Shown in pieces: positions 1 to 8,982 of a stretch of 64,000 nt of DNA (positions within the stretch are counted from its first letter, which is position 1; the number at the start of each line of letters is the position of its first letter). A program made the translations under genes and the position numbers. The notes under the pieces are model-generated. The model had not been told where the DNA came from. It searched no databases and worked only from the letters and a program-made list of their open reading frames with translations. The DNA is from DAHUXT01 sp036273675 (GTDB lineage: Bacteria > Chloroflexota > Ktedonobacteria > Ktedonobacterales > JADMIN01), in contig DASUHD010000153.1 in NCBI GenBank assembly GCA_036273675.1, positions 36,541-100,540 of the forward strand. The letters run 5' to 3'.

Positions 1-2220
1 TCACTGCTGACGCCCTCTGAGCCGGAGGACATCCCCTTCGCTACAACAGCGGTGGCCGCAACTGGCGCTGAGCCAGGGCAGCCAGACGCCTCAGACACGT
101 CGGGCGGAGAGACACCAGAAACGCCGGATATCGAGCGTCCCACCGTTCACGCGCCAAAACCACCCCTGCCCGACTATGACACCCCGGACATCGAGCGCCC
201 TGCCATCCACGCGCCGAAGCCACCGTTGCCCGACTACGATACGCCCGATATCGAGCGCCCCGCTATTCACCCAGCGACAACGAATGACCAGCACGCATCC
301 GCTGATGTTGCGGTTGATGCTGAGGTGGTCTCGCCCAACGGCGCCGTCACACCAGTCTCTGATATGACCAGCCCTATGCCAGCGTATCCCATACATCCCA
401 GCGCGTCTGCTGGCCCGCGCGCGCCACGCGCCGCCAGTATGGCGACCGAAAGTGCCATCGCGCGTATCTTCGGCGTGCAGCCACCCCCGCGTGAACGCGC
501 CGCCAACAATGCCATCCAGAGCTTCTGGCTGCGCTATCTGCCGCCAGAGTCGGCTGCCGTCCCCTGGATCTCCATCCCCGTCGGCGCCTTGCTGGCGCTG
601 GTCGTTGGGTTGCTCGTGACGATTTTCGGACTCGTCTTCTGGACGCGCGCCATGAGCTACATGCTCGGATTCGGCGGCGCGGTCAATGCCAATACCGGGC
701 TTTTCGGGTCCGTTCTCTCGCCCAACCTGCTGCAACTCTTTCTGCTGGAGCATGGCGTCCCGATGTCGCTGGCGCTTGGCTCTCCCGGCGCGACGGGGAG
801 CTTTTCCGCGCTGGTGGCCGCGCCGCTCACCGGCCTCTCGCTGATACCCGCCTGCGCACTGATTTTCGCGGGGTATGTGGCCGCCGCCAGCGACTTTTCG
901 CATCGCCTGGGCTTCAGTGTGGCGCGTGGGGCGCTCGTCGGGCCGGTCTATGCGGTACTGCTGCTTCTGATCGCGCTCTTTGGCTCCAGCGCCATCCACC
1001 TGGAACAGAACACGACCATCCAGCTGCACCCCTCGCTCGGCGTAGCCTTCATAGCGGGCCTGGTCTGGGGAACAGTGTTCGGCGCACTTGGTAGCCTGCT
1101 GGCGCTCCGTCGGCATCACCTCTTCACCACCAACCGCAGCCCCGATCTCCTGGCGGGCGCGTCGTGGGGCGCGCTGATCGCCCTGGTGAGCGGATTGTTG
1201 CTGACGGCGGTCGCGCTGCTGGCAGGCATGGCGGCGCACGTGATCAGCTCAACGCCCGCCGCTGCCACGGAATCATCGGCGAGCGGGATCGTAGGAGCGC
1301 TCGGCGCGATCATGACGACGATCTCGTTGCTCATCGTGGTTGCGCCGGTGGCGGCGCTCTGGCTCTTCGCCCTGGGAACGGGCGCGACCATCGATAGCTG
1401 GCTCACCACCTCCGGCGCGAATCTCAGTTCGGTTACCTCGACCTTCGGACTGCTCGCCGCGCAGCATCATCCATCGAGCATCGCCTGGTGGCTGCTGCTG
1501 CTGGTCCCGCTTGCCAGCTACATCATCGGCGGCCGGGCCGCGGCGCATATCGCCCGCGCCGACTCGCTCCGGGATGGCGCGCTCGTGGGCTGGTTGATGG
1601 CGGTGGCGTTGACCGCGCTGGTGCTGCTCTTTACGCTCCTTACGCGCGTGCTCGTCTCATCCAACGCGACGCTCTTCGGGCGCACAGTCATCACCCACCT
1701 GGGAATCGCGCCGTCAGTGGGAGCGGTCGGGCTGCTCGTACTGCTGGTTGGCAGCATCCTCGGCTCGGTGGGTGGCGCGAGCGCAGTGCTGGCGCCGGAA
1801 CCTGGCCTGGCGCTCGTCTCGCTCTTGTTGCCGCTGCTCGCCAAACTGGCGCCAGCGCTGTCCCTTGCCCAGCGGCCGTGGGATATGCTCGACGCGGCGC
1901 GCAACCGCCATCCCACGCGCACGCCGATGCGGGCGCTGCTCTACGCGGCGGCGCTCTCGGCGGTAGTATTGGTGGCTCTCTTCGTGCTGGCCGTGCTGAT
2001 CGGCTGGATCGCCAGCCATGCCGCCCCTGTCAGCGCGGTGCGCGGCTTTGATGGATTCTTCGCGGGTCTCGCGGTGGGCGTGCCACTCCTGCTGCTGGCC
2101 TGCGCGGCGATCCTCGCGATCATGAAGACGCTACCGCCGCTGCTGACGGCGCACGCCACGCTCCGGGCGGAGACGCCAATCATTCCACGATACCCCACGG
2201 CAGCGCACCATCACCCGTGA
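1..2220 (+). CDS. Multi-pass membrane protein with N-terminal proline-rich repeats (5' end outside window)
   Basis: The reading frame is open from base 1, so the gene starts upstream of the window; a GTG at 52 is the first possible start inside it. The visible N-terminal part is soluble and proline-rich, with a 20-residue unit (PDIERP..HAPKPPLPDYDT) repeated about two and a half times. From roughly base 570 the protein becomes very hydrophobic, with about ten to twelve membrane segments separated by short glycine/alanine/serine-rich loops, and it ends in RYPTAAHHHP. I do not recognise the family. The layout, a disordered proline-rich cytoplasmic tail followed by a polytopic domain, is known from actinobacterial and Chloroflexota proteins of unknown role. 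Its last 10 bases overlap the end of the convergent gene at 2211. Confidence 0.8.
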   Translation, partial: SLLTPSEPEDIPFATTAVAATGAEPGQPDASDTSGGETPETPDIERPTVHAPKPPLPDYDTPDIERPAIHAPKPPLPDYDTPDIERPAIHPATTNDQHASADVAVDAEVVSPNGAVTPVSDMTSPMPAYPIHPSASAGPRAPRAASMATESAIARIFGVQPPPRERAANNAIQSFWLRYLPPESAAVPWISIPVGALLALVVGLLVTIFGLVFWTRAMSYMLGFGGAVNANTGLFGSVLSPNLLQLFLLEHGVPMSLALGSPGATGSFSALVAAPLTGLSLIPACALIFAGYVAAASDFSHRLGFSVARGALVGPVYAVLLLLIALFGSSAIHLEQNTTIQLHPSLGVAFIAGLVWGTVFGALGSLLALRRHHLFTTNRSPDLLAGASWGALIALVSGLLLTAVALLAGMAAHVISSTPAAATESSASGIVGALGAIMTTISLLIVVAPVAALWLFALGTGATIDSWLTTSGANLSSVTSTFGLLAAQHHPSSIAWWLLLLVPLASYIIGGRAAAHIARADSLRDGALVGWLMAVALTALVLLFTLLTRVLVSSNATLFGRTVITHLGIAPSVGAVGLLVLLVGSILGSVGGASAVLAPEPGLALVSLLLPLLAKLAPALSLAQRPWDMLDAARNRHPTRTPMRALLYAAALSAVVLVALFVLAVLIGWIASHAAPVSAVRGFDGFFAGLAVGVPLLLLACAAILAIMKTLPPLLTAHATLRAETPIIPRYPTAAHHHP
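121..273 (+). repeat. 60-bp in-frame tandem repeat encoding a proline-rich 20-residue unit
   Basis: Units at 121-180, 181-240 and a partial third from 241 encode near-identical PDIERP...HAPKPPLPDYDT peptides. The unit is 60 bp, so copy number can change without a frameshift. Differences between copies are mostly at third codon positions, which suggests the peptide is under selection. Confidence 0.85.
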
Positions 2221-4079
2221 AGTAGCGGCTGATACGGTGACGGCGCGGGATAGATGGCAAAGTCGTTGAAGGTTATGGGTGCAAAGGTTAACACCTGAAG
2301 GCCTACGTAGCCAGATTGGGACGCGGGTGGAAAGGCATAGGGATCGTGGACGCTGCCGAGCAACTGGCCATTGGCGTACGCATAGCACATGGTTCCAATC
2401 ACCACCAGCATCAGGCGATTCGGCACGCCGATACCAGTATGGATCGCCGTGCTTGCCTTCTCATACGTGAGGGAGTGCCACTCATTCTGGTCATCTTTCG
2501 TTGGTGTACGCTCATGGAAGAGGGACCAGTTACCATGGTAGAGATCAACACTGAGGGCAATCGCATTGGTGTACCTCGTATCAGACCTGGTATCCCCAAC
2601 ATGAGCGACCAAACGAGTATACACAGCGTCGTAGTATTCACCCTCATGAAGCGTCGCCGTGACTGCGAACGCCACATCGGCGTAGCGCACGCCAGGCCAG
2701 ACGACATGGTCAACGGATCCAATCATCGTATAGCCGCCATGTGAGAATTCCAGGGTCGTGAAATCCTTATCGGGCACTGGCTGGCGAATCGGCCAACCAT
2801 TGGTATTGCTGGCAAGTGTGTCGCTGAAGAGCGGCGTCTCGGCGGCGATGCGTGCGGGCCACGTGCGTATGTACGCCTCGGCCTGAAGGTGTGCGAAGAC
2901 CCAACCACCACACAAGCTCAGAATGACGACGACCATCATCAGCGCATTGAGCCAGTAGGCGCGCGACGAGAACCGAACCGGTCGGAGCGGCACGGGCTGT
3001 CTACGCGCACTCTCGCGTATGGCCATTAGCGCCGCCCGCAGTGATTCCATAGACTCGCCATCATTGAGAGATGGTCTTCGTTTCGAGGAGACATGTGCTT
3101 CGCATGTCTCCAGCACATCAGCGCTGACCGTCACATCGCGCAACGGACACTTCGTGCGGGCAACCGCGACTTGCGCCAGCAGCCCGCTGGCATCGCGGAC
3201 ATCGGGAGTGGCATTCGCGGGGATCGTCCAGGCGAATGTCTCTGTGTCGCTCATGAGCATATAGGTATAGGCGGTCCACGAGCTGAAGCCTGACTTGTGC
3301 CGATGCACACAGAATGCTTTAACATCGTGCCAGGCAAGTGTCTTTTCGATGCGCCGCCAACCGCGCGGCTGCCAGCGCATGCCCCACTTGTCCACGGCAA
3401 TTAACCGCTGACGCCGGAGTGGCAAAAACGCGCCCCAGCCGTGGGAGATGATCTGGATCTGGGGACCGCCAAAGGTGGTGGCAATTGTGTAGCAGCCGAA
3501 GATGCCAAGGGCTACTTGGAATATCCCAAGAGCGTCCTGCTCTGAAAAGAGGACAGGATGTTCGCGACGCAGATACACCATACAGAGCGATGTAAACATG
3601 AGGATGATGAGCAGAGAAGCGATTGTCAATGCGACGCCAATTCGACTCACACGCGGAAACTGGAGCGGGAATCGCGCAGTCCCAAGCGCCAGGTCACCGG
3701 ATTGCTTCGCGGTCAATTCTAGTGGCTGCGTCGCTAGCGGGGCAATGGCCTCGTTCCCTTCTAAGAGGGCAATCCACACAGTATGTACGCCAATCCATCG
3801 AGTCTGAGGAGGCGCAAGCTTTGCCATGAGGAGGACCGATAGCAATGAGAAAATGAAGACAGTCGATACGTGGATGGCAGCACTGGAGGTATTGGGGGGA
3901 AAAGCATCCACAGGCAGCAGCATCCCATACCAGATGAGAAAGACAAGGAAGCCAATCCAGCCCCACGAGGTTGCGAGACCCAACCACTGAGTGATACGTC
4001 CGCGCCGCCAAGCCGCCCGGAAAGCCGATGGCGACATCGCCAACAACGCGTTGAACTGATCTCCCGAGGTCGTGGCCAT
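2211..4079 (-). CDS. Membrane protein with C-terminal LamG/DUF1080-like beta-sandwich domain
   Basis: This is a 622-residue protein read leftwards. Membrane segments are visible near residues 32-55, 67-86, 147-170, 184-202 and 375-398. Between the fourth and fifth is a polar region of about 170 residues (from QRLIAVDKWGMRWQPRGWRR) that could be a PH-like cytoplasmic domain. After the last membrane helix about 220 residues look like a carbohydrate-binding-type jelly roll, with strings such as YANGQLLGSVHDP and GYVGLQVLTF that are typical of LamG/DUF1080 folds. The family is not characterised. A role as a cell-surface or sugar-sensing membrane protein is only inference. It is convergent with the gene at 1-2220 and has the origin-like block immediately upstream. 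Confidence 0.85.
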   Translation of the reverse strand: MATTSGDQFNALLAMSPSAFRAAWRRGRITQWLGLATSWGWIGFLVFLIWYGMLLPVDAFPPNTSSAAIHVSTVFIFSLLSVLLMAKLAPPQTRWIGVHTVWIALLEGNEAIAPLATQPLELTAKQSGDLALGTARFPLQFPRVSRIGVALTIASLLIILMFTSLCMVYLRREHPVLFSEQDALGIFQVALGIFGCYTIATTFGGPQIQIISHGWGAFLPLRRQRLIAVDKWGMRWQPRGWRRIEKTLAWHDVKAFCVHRHKSGFSSWTAYTYMLMSDTETFAWTIPANATPDVRDASGLLAQVAVARTKCPLRDVTVSADVLETCEAHVSSKRRPSLNDGESMESLRAALMAIRESARRQPVPLRPVRFSSRAYWLNALMMVVVILSLCGGWVFAHLQAEAYIRTWPARIAAETPLFSDTLASNTNGWPIRQPVPDKDFTTLEFSHGGYTMIGSVDHVVWPGVRYADVAFAVTATLHEGEYYDAVYTRLVAHVGDTRSDTRYTNAIALSVDLYHGNWSLFHERTPTKDDQNEWHSLTYEKASTAIHTGIGVPNRLMLVVIGTMCYAYANGQLLGSVHDPYAFPPASQSGYVGLQVLTFAPITFNDFAIYPAPSPYQPLLHG

Positions 4080-4200
4080 TCCTGCGCTATTCCCTCTTCT
4101 ATCCCCATGTCAGCGTGTCTGCGCGCACCCATTCCTTACCTCAAGTAACCCACTCAGCATACACTGCTCGTCAACTGGAACATGCATGCTGCCGTCGGCG

Positions 4201-4910
4201 AAGTTATCCACAACTTGGCGAGTTATCCACAATCATTGTGGATAGATGTGACATCGAGAGTAATGCCCGATTTTCCCAGCTTTTCTGGCCGAGGGGACAA
4301 CTTTCCAACGCCCGTGTAGATTCATTGTCCGCGTGGATAACAGGCCTGAAAATGTGGACAACTCGCCCCTTGTGTGCATAAGTTGGCCATCGTCTCATCC
4401 TCCACGTGTCCCCAACCATCACCACATTCCCTGTGGATAACTGTGTGGACAAAGGCAGCTTGCGGTGGATAGGTGGTGGGCAGCGGGTGGGACGCCTTTC
4501 CATTGAGGGGGCTTGCCATCATCCACATTGTGGGCATCTGCTGTTGAGAGATCGTGGATGGCTGTGGATGACCCGCGAGGTATCCACTCAGTTCGTGGAT
4601 AGTCCAGTGGATGCCTCGTGGAAGGAGTGGATTGCCCATGAGCAGTATCCACAGCCATCCACATTTATGGGGACACCTTTCCCGCATTTGCCACGAACGC
4701 ATCCACAGAGGGAGCGATATCGCGGCAATTGATTAACTCGCGGCACCCCTGAATTCAAGAGGCATGCCGTATGACGCTCAGGCGTCTCTCATACTTATCC
4801 CCACTATCCACCGGCCCTATTACTATGACTGCTATTCTTCTTACTAAAATATGAATAAAAGAGAAAGAAGATCTGGCGAAATGGTGTCCTGATGAAATAT
4901 CCACACAACC
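4201..4910. other. Candidate replication origin: dense DnaA-box cluster with AT-rich segment
   Basis: Perfect DnaA boxes (TTATCCACA) lie at 4204-4212 (+), 4223-4231 (+) and 4432-4440 (-). One-mismatch boxes lie at 4237-4245 (-), 4332-4340 (-), 4353-4361 (-), 4444-4452 (-), 4519-4527 (+), 4563-4571 (-), 4645-4653 (+), 4795-4803 (+) and 4897-4905 (+). Several two-mismatch copies fill the gaps. From about 4818 to 4875 the sequence becomes AT-rich (CTTACTAAAATATGAATAAA), unlike its surroundings, and could be the unwinding element. No convincing gene lies between 4080 and 5218. Bacterial origins usually sit beside dnaA or dnaN, and neither is present here, so the site is either an oriC separated from dnaA or the origin of an integrated replicon. 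From 4911 to 5095 I see nothing else definable. Confidence 0.8.
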
Positions 4911-5095
4911 TAGGTTGGAGCATAACCACATTCCCTGATAGAAGGAAACGGATCGTCATACTCAAACCTCACCGCAATACTGGCTCGCAGACAACACGAA
5001 GACCAGGCTCTGGGCGCCTGGCCTTCGAAGGGGAGGGGAGGAGATTGTGAATAGTCTCTCTGACCCAAGAATACATCGCATCGTTATATAGTCAC

Positions 5096-5132
5096 ATCAG
5101 GTAAACACCTGATATCATATCAGGTAAACACC
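5096..5132. promoter_or_regulatory. Tandem operator-like repeat
   Basis: The 14-mer ATCAGGTAAACACC occurs twice, at 5096-5109 and 5119-5132, 23 bp apart. The first copy is part of a perfect 7-bp inverted repeat, ATCAGGT-AAAC-ACCTGAT (5096-5113). The spacing is about two helical turns, as expected for two bound repressor dimers. No start codon is close, because the gene to the right ends here, so the regulated promoter is unclear. A role at the neighbouring origin-like block is possible. Confidence 0.45.
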
Positions 5133-5218
5133 CTATGTCACGCGTGCATTGAGCTGTCCACAGATGCGGATGCTCGGCAAAACGACAGGCGAAAGCGTCG
5201 ACTCCCGTTTCTTGGCGG

Positions 5219-6052
5219 CTAGAGCGTGGGCGGTCCCTGGTGAATACGCGCGCGTACCATATCCAGCGTGTCATCTGGCAGAAAGCCTTCCTGCCACCAT
5301 GTTACGCCAGCTTCCGCATAGGTCCGCAGCAATGCCGTCGCGGCGGCCGCCGATTCGTTGCCTGTGTAGCCCGCGACCACGACCTCGAAGGGATCACCGG
5401 ACGAGCGATACTGGCGGATGTAGGAAAGCATCTCGTGAATCTCATTAGGCTGGACCAGATGGCCATCCCTGTGAATAGGATAGACGCCGTCCCAGCGGGC
5501 GGCACGGCGGAGTGGCGCTTTGTGTGGCAAGACGCCTGCCACCCAGACAGGGATGCGCGGCGACTGCGCCGGTGTGGGGAGGAACTGCGCATTCCGCACC
5601 GTATAATGTGTCCCCGCATAGCTAAATGACGCGCCGCTCCAGAGGCCTGTTACGACGTCGAGACCCTCATCCAGCAGCGTTGCGTGGGTCTTGTCATCAG
5701 TCGGCTCGCCGAAGGCGCTATATTCGCGCCAGTAATCTCCTCCGATGCCAACGCCCACGATTAGCCGTCCGTGGGACACGCGATCCAGCGTGGCCGTCTC
5801 GCGTGCGAACTTCCAGGGGCGGCGGCGTGGCAGCGGCGTAACCAGCGCGCCGAGGCGAATGCGCTCGGTCCGCATGGCGATGGCGGTGAGCGTCACCCAG
5901 GGATCAGCGACAGGGCCGTTTGGCTCGGTTTGTAGATGATCCCAGAGGAAGAAGCCATCCCAGCCCGCGCCTTCGGCCTCATGCGCCAAGTCGGCAAGCT
6001 CGCGAGCATCGGCAAATGCATTGAAGGCAGGAAGATTGATAGCGAAACGCAT
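5219..6052 (-). CDS. LLM-class flavin-dependent (FMN or F420) oxidoreductase
   Basis: The 277-residue protein opens with MRFAINLPAFNAFADA and has family signatures such as WDGFFLWDHL, LGALVTPLPRRRPWKFARE and RLIVGVGIGGDYW. It belongs to the bacterial luciferase-like monooxygenase superfamily, whose members bind FMN or F420 in a TIM barrel and oxidise or reduce small organic substrates. The start is set by a perfect AAGGAGGT four bases before the ATG at 6052; the frame remains open further upstream, but that part looks non-coding. The substrate cannot be read from sequence. No flavin-reductase partner is adjacent, which slightly favours an F420-type enzyme. Confidence 0.9.
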   Translation of the reverse strand: MRFAINLPAFNAFADARELADLAHEAEGAGWDGFFLWDHLQTEPNGPVADPWVTLTAIAMRTERIRLGALVTPLPRRRPWKFARETATLDRVSHGRLIVGVGIGGDYWREYSAFGEPTDDKTHATLLDEGLDVVTGLWSGASFSYAGTHYTVRNAQFLPTPAQSPRIPVWVAGVLPHKAPLRRAARWDGVYPIHRDGHLVQPNEIHEMLSYIRQYRSSGDPFEVVVAGYTGNESAAAATALLRTYAEAGVTWWQEGFLPDDTLDMVRARIHQGPPTL

Positions 6053-6204
6053 GGATACCTCCTTGAGTTGAGGATGAAGATTTCGCTGTAGAGAGGCAAA
6101 CCGCCGCGTACATAATTCACCCGCTGTCTCGTGGGCCAATGGAGATAAGGCATGAGACAGGGGTGGACTGCTATTCTTGCCCGATGGCTTTCAAGTGGAA
6201 ATGC

Positions 6205-6942
6205 TTAATTCTCGGAGCTATCGAAGGCGTTGTGGATGGAGCCACCGGTGTTTGACGTTTCGAGCGCGTCGAGCACGCTGGCGATATCGGCGGCGACCTC
6301 CGCGAATATATGGGGCAGCCATTCCTCTGGATGCGGCTCGCCCTGGTGATAGAGCGACTGCCGGCGCGCGCGGCCAAGCGTCATGTGGCCCTCACGATAC
6401 TCCTCGGCCGCATGAAACCCGCTCACGCCCTCAGGATCCCAGAGCGGCAGCTCCACCCGCTGTTGCAGCGTGAGCGCCTCGGCCTCCATGCTCGTATCCC
6501 CCAGCGCCAGCGCGACATTCGAGCGTGTCTCCACGGCGCGGCTGCTATGCTCCGACGCGCGCAGCTTGACCAGCCGCGCGATGGCCTGCAAGTTGATCGC
6601 GCCCAGATCGATATGCGCCAGTGGAAGGCTGTAGGAGAGGTCTACGACCAGCGGCAGCACGTTTTCCGTGTGCAGATGCGGACATGATTCGTCAGGCTCG
6701 TGGAAGAACTCACAGACGCCCTCAGCGCCATCGATGGAGAGCGCGGTATCCAGCGGACCCCAGGCGAATGAGAGCGTGCAGACGGCGCGATGCTCAGCTT
6801 CTTCGCACGGCCCAGGATGCAGCGTGCAGGCAAACTCACGCTCCAGTGTCTGCGTATTCAGCCAGAACTCTGGGTGGACCGAGAGGCCCGTTGCCTCCGC
6901 CGCGCTCAGAAACAATTCGGTGAGGTCTTCATAGGTAACCAT
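6205..6942 (-). CDS. Conserved hypothetical protein, Cys/His-containing
   Basis: I do not recognise this 245-residue soluble acidic protein. The first third holds several cysteines and histidines (CTLHPGPCEEAEHRAVC, then CEFFHEPDESCPHLH), which could bind a metal but do not form a standard zinc-ribbon spacing. There is no signal peptide or membrane helix. A GGGAGGG element lies about nine bases before the ATG at 6942. It lies between the LLM oxidoreductase and a membrane protein, all on the minus strand with 150-280-base gaps, so it is probably transcribed on its own. Confidence 0.75.
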   Translation of the reverse strand: MVTYEDLTELFLSAAEATGLSVHPEFWLNTQTLEREFACTLHPGPCEEAEHRAVCTLSFAWGPLDTALSIDGAEGVCEFFHEPDESCPHLHTENVLPLVVDLSYSLPLAHIDLGAINLQAIARLVKLRASEHSSRAVETRSNVALALGDTSMEAEALTLQQRVELPLWDPEGVSGFHAAEEYREGHMTLGRARRQSLYHQGEPHPEEWLPHIFAEVAADIASVLDALETSNTGGSIHNAFDSSEN

Positions 6943-7130
6943 AGTAGGCTGTCCCTCCCGCCGACGAAATGGCTGTGACCGCTATCCTGCCCACACGCAA
7001 ACGATGACGACAACGCGGCTTCGCGGAACGCAGTGCGTCCATCATACAACACTCGCCGCCCCCAGCACTATCGATGTGCGCGCCGATGATACGAGACCAT
7101 ACGAGGCGTGGCAAGGTGATCACAGCAAGC

Positions 7131-7166
7131 AAAAAGCCCGCCGCCACTGCAAGGTGGAAGCGGGCT
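7131..7166 (-). terminator. Rho-independent terminator (reads leftwards)
   Basis: On the minus strand AGCCCGC (7160-7166) pairs with GCGGGCT (7135-7141), with extra pairing inside the loop, followed by a T-run (the A-run at 7131-7135 on the plus strand). It sits about 55 bases past the stop of the gene at 7222, so it most likely terminates that transcript. Confidence 0.75.
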
Positions 7167-7221
7167 GAACGTATGTGGCGTCCGTGGCGGAAAAGTCCGC
7201 CAGTGATGCCCAAGTTGTCGG

Positions 7222-8706
7222 CTATTCCTGATTTGGCTGCCGCAGCCACTCTGGCAGATCATGGTCTTCTATCTGCTCGCCTGGTTCGAGCGACCACGGA
7301 TTCACCTCAGCTGGCGGTGGCGCATAGCCCGGACCAGCTGGCGCGCCGTATCCGCTCAGGGGGCCAGGCATCGGTGAACGCGGGCCGCTCGGCGGCGCTG
7401 CCTGCCCTTGCATGGCGGGGTCATCGGGCATCAGTGTGCGCATCCATTCGGGCACGGCGTTCACAGCATTGCCCGCGGCTGATTGCGGGTTGGGATAGGG
7501 CGCGGAAGGACGCTCTGAATAGCCGGCGGGCATATTAGGAGCAGCGCCGCCGGGCATCGGCATATTGTTAGCGCTCGCGCCGGGATATCCGCCACCGGGT
7601 GACGGAGGCAACTGCGCCGCGGGCGCTGGCCCGCCCCCGGGAGCGCGCGGCGTGAGCGCGCCTCGCAGCACATCGACGAGCCGATCCAGCGGCGTATTGC
7701 TGGGGGCGGGCCAGATGGGCTGGCGTCCGCTGTTGAGCATATAGATCGCCTCAGTGACGCGATTCGCTTCCTCCTGGGTGCGCCTCAGGACGAAATCGGC
7801 CTGCGCAAGCCGACCCAGGCGAGCGACCAGGTTATTCAAGCTGCTGCCAATCTGCCAGAGCAGACTATTGCGAATGGCGGGAGCGCGCACGTTGAAGTCG
7901 CCATTGGCAAGGTGAACGTGTACCGCGAGTAACTGGCGCACGCCCTCTTCTAGCTCATGGGTGCGGTCCAGTTCGCGGCGCTCCAGTTCGGCCAGCTCTT
8001 CGGCGCGGTCGGCGCGCCGGATAGACTGCACGGTGCTGCGCGCCCAGAGGAAACCAATCAACCCGACGATGACCTGGAATGCGACTGGCCGGGCTATGAG
8101 TGTGAGCAAACCATCCGATGTCTGAAAGAGCGCCTCCATGCTTGAGACGTGTGGCTGAAGCAGGATATCGGCGACAGTGAATCCGATAGCGGCCACCGTG
8201 ACGAGGAGCACCGCGGGCGGCGCCAGGAGCGTAGCGGCTATGACAATGGAAATCGCGAGGAGATCAAACAGGGGAAGGTAGAGAGTATCCAGTTGCCCGC
8301 TGGGCGCGCCGAGGATGCTCAACACAATTACCAGGGCTGGCAGCGCCACCATAATCAGGCCGGCGATATTGACGAAGCCACTGCGGTTGAGGATGATGGC
8401 GACAATGACAGCGCCCATGCCAATCAACGCGCTGATCAGCGTTGCGGGATCGCCCAGACCGATGAAAATGACCAGGATCATCAGCAAGAGTAGACCGAAG
8501 AGCAGCGAGCCGCCCAGTCGCCCACGGCGCGCACGGTCGCGTGTCGCGAAGTCCGCGCTTGCGGGGGGGTCTGGCGGCACCGACAGCCGGAACCACCAGC
8601 CGAATGGCCCACCATAATAGTTCGATGTGCCTTGCGTCAGCGCCGTGCTCGCCGCGCGGTAAGGGGTCCGCTCCGGCTCGAAAGAAGCATTTGGCCGCAT
8701 GTTCAT
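7222..8706 (-). CDS. Membrane protein with HAMP-like linker and long proline/glycine-rich tail
   Basis: The protein has 494 residues. After about 55 soluble residues come roughly six hydrophobic segments (residues about 60-200). A charged coiled-coil helix follows (RRADRAEELAELERRELDRT). Next is a HAMP-like stretch, HVHLANGDFNVRAPAI, with LNNLVARLGRLAQADFVLRR downstream. The last 150 residues are low-complexity, rich in Pro/Gly/Ala, ending in DLPEWLRQPNQE. The layout suggests a membrane sensor-like scaffold with an unstructured cytoplasmic tail, but there is no kinase, cyclase or methyl-accepting domain. GAGGTG lies just before the ATG at 8706. A terminator follows at 7131-7166. Confidence 0.82.
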   Translation of the reverse strand: MNMRPNASFEPERTPYRAASTALTQGTSNYYGGPFGWWFRLSVPPDPPASADFATRDRARRGRLGGSLLFGLLLLMILVIFIGLGDPATLISALIGMGAVIVAIILNRSGFVNIAGLIMVALPALVIVLSILGAPSGQLDTLYLPLFDLLAISIVIAATLLAPPAVLLVTVAAIGFTVADILLQPHVSSMEALFQTSDGLLTLIARPVAFQVIVGLIGFLWARSTVQSIRRADRAEELAELERRELDRTHELEEGVRQLLAVHVHLANGDFNVRAPAIRNSLLWQIGSSLNNLVARLGRLAQADFVLRRTQEEANRVTEAIYMLNSGRQPIWPAPSNTPLDRLVDVLRGALTPRAPGGGPAPAAQLPPSPGGGYPGASANNMPMPGGAAPNMPAGYSERPSAPYPNPQSAAGNAVNAVPEWMRTLMPDDPAMQGQAAPPSGPRSPMPGPLSGYGAPAGPGYAPPPAEVNPWSLEPGEQIEDHDLPEWLRQPNQE

Positions 8707-8711
8707 TCACC

Positions 8712-8930
8712 TCACCCTACACCCTGTAGACGCACATGTGCCTGCGTGATTTCCATCGCCAACCAGTCCTTGGGAACAACGACGGATATCGCCACATCCA
8801 CTCCTGCCACAATCTGTATCGCCGTACCGTGTGAAATCCTGCCAAGAATAATACCATTGCTGTTCACTTTCCCGACGAGGTCAGGAAATCTCAACGAAGT
8901 TATGATACGCGGATTCAAGGAATCGGTCAA
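8712..8930 (-). CDS. Short hypothetical ORF, possible remnant of a ligand-binding (TOBE-like) domain
   Basis: The 72-codon frame starts at a TTG directly after an in-frame stop and ends just before the gene at 8706. The translation (IILGRISHGTAIQIVAGVDV, then AISVVVPKDWLAMEI) is rich in beta-strand-like patches and slightly resembles a TOBE/Mop fold, but I cannot assign it. Base composition is lower in GC than the flanks. It may be a decayed fragment rather than a living gene. Confidence 0.3.
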   Translation of the reverse strand: MTDSLNPRIITSLRFPDLVGKVNSNGIILGRISHGTAIQIVAGVDVAISVVVPKDWLAMEITQAHVRLQGVG

Positions 8931-8982
8931 TCAACCCGGCTGTTTCCGTGGATGACGCCTTTCACTGGGAGCGCTGATCTGC

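Noticed and set aside
91..1239. Long open frame on the minus strand (382 codons)
   Set aside because: It is antisense to a clear membrane protein and consists of Arg/Gly/Glu-rich shadow sequence typical of GC-rich DNA.
4115..4732. Several short frames across the origin-like block
   Set aside because: They are made of repeated DnaA-box codons (His/Pro/Thr/Trp), which is an effect of the box repeats and not coding.
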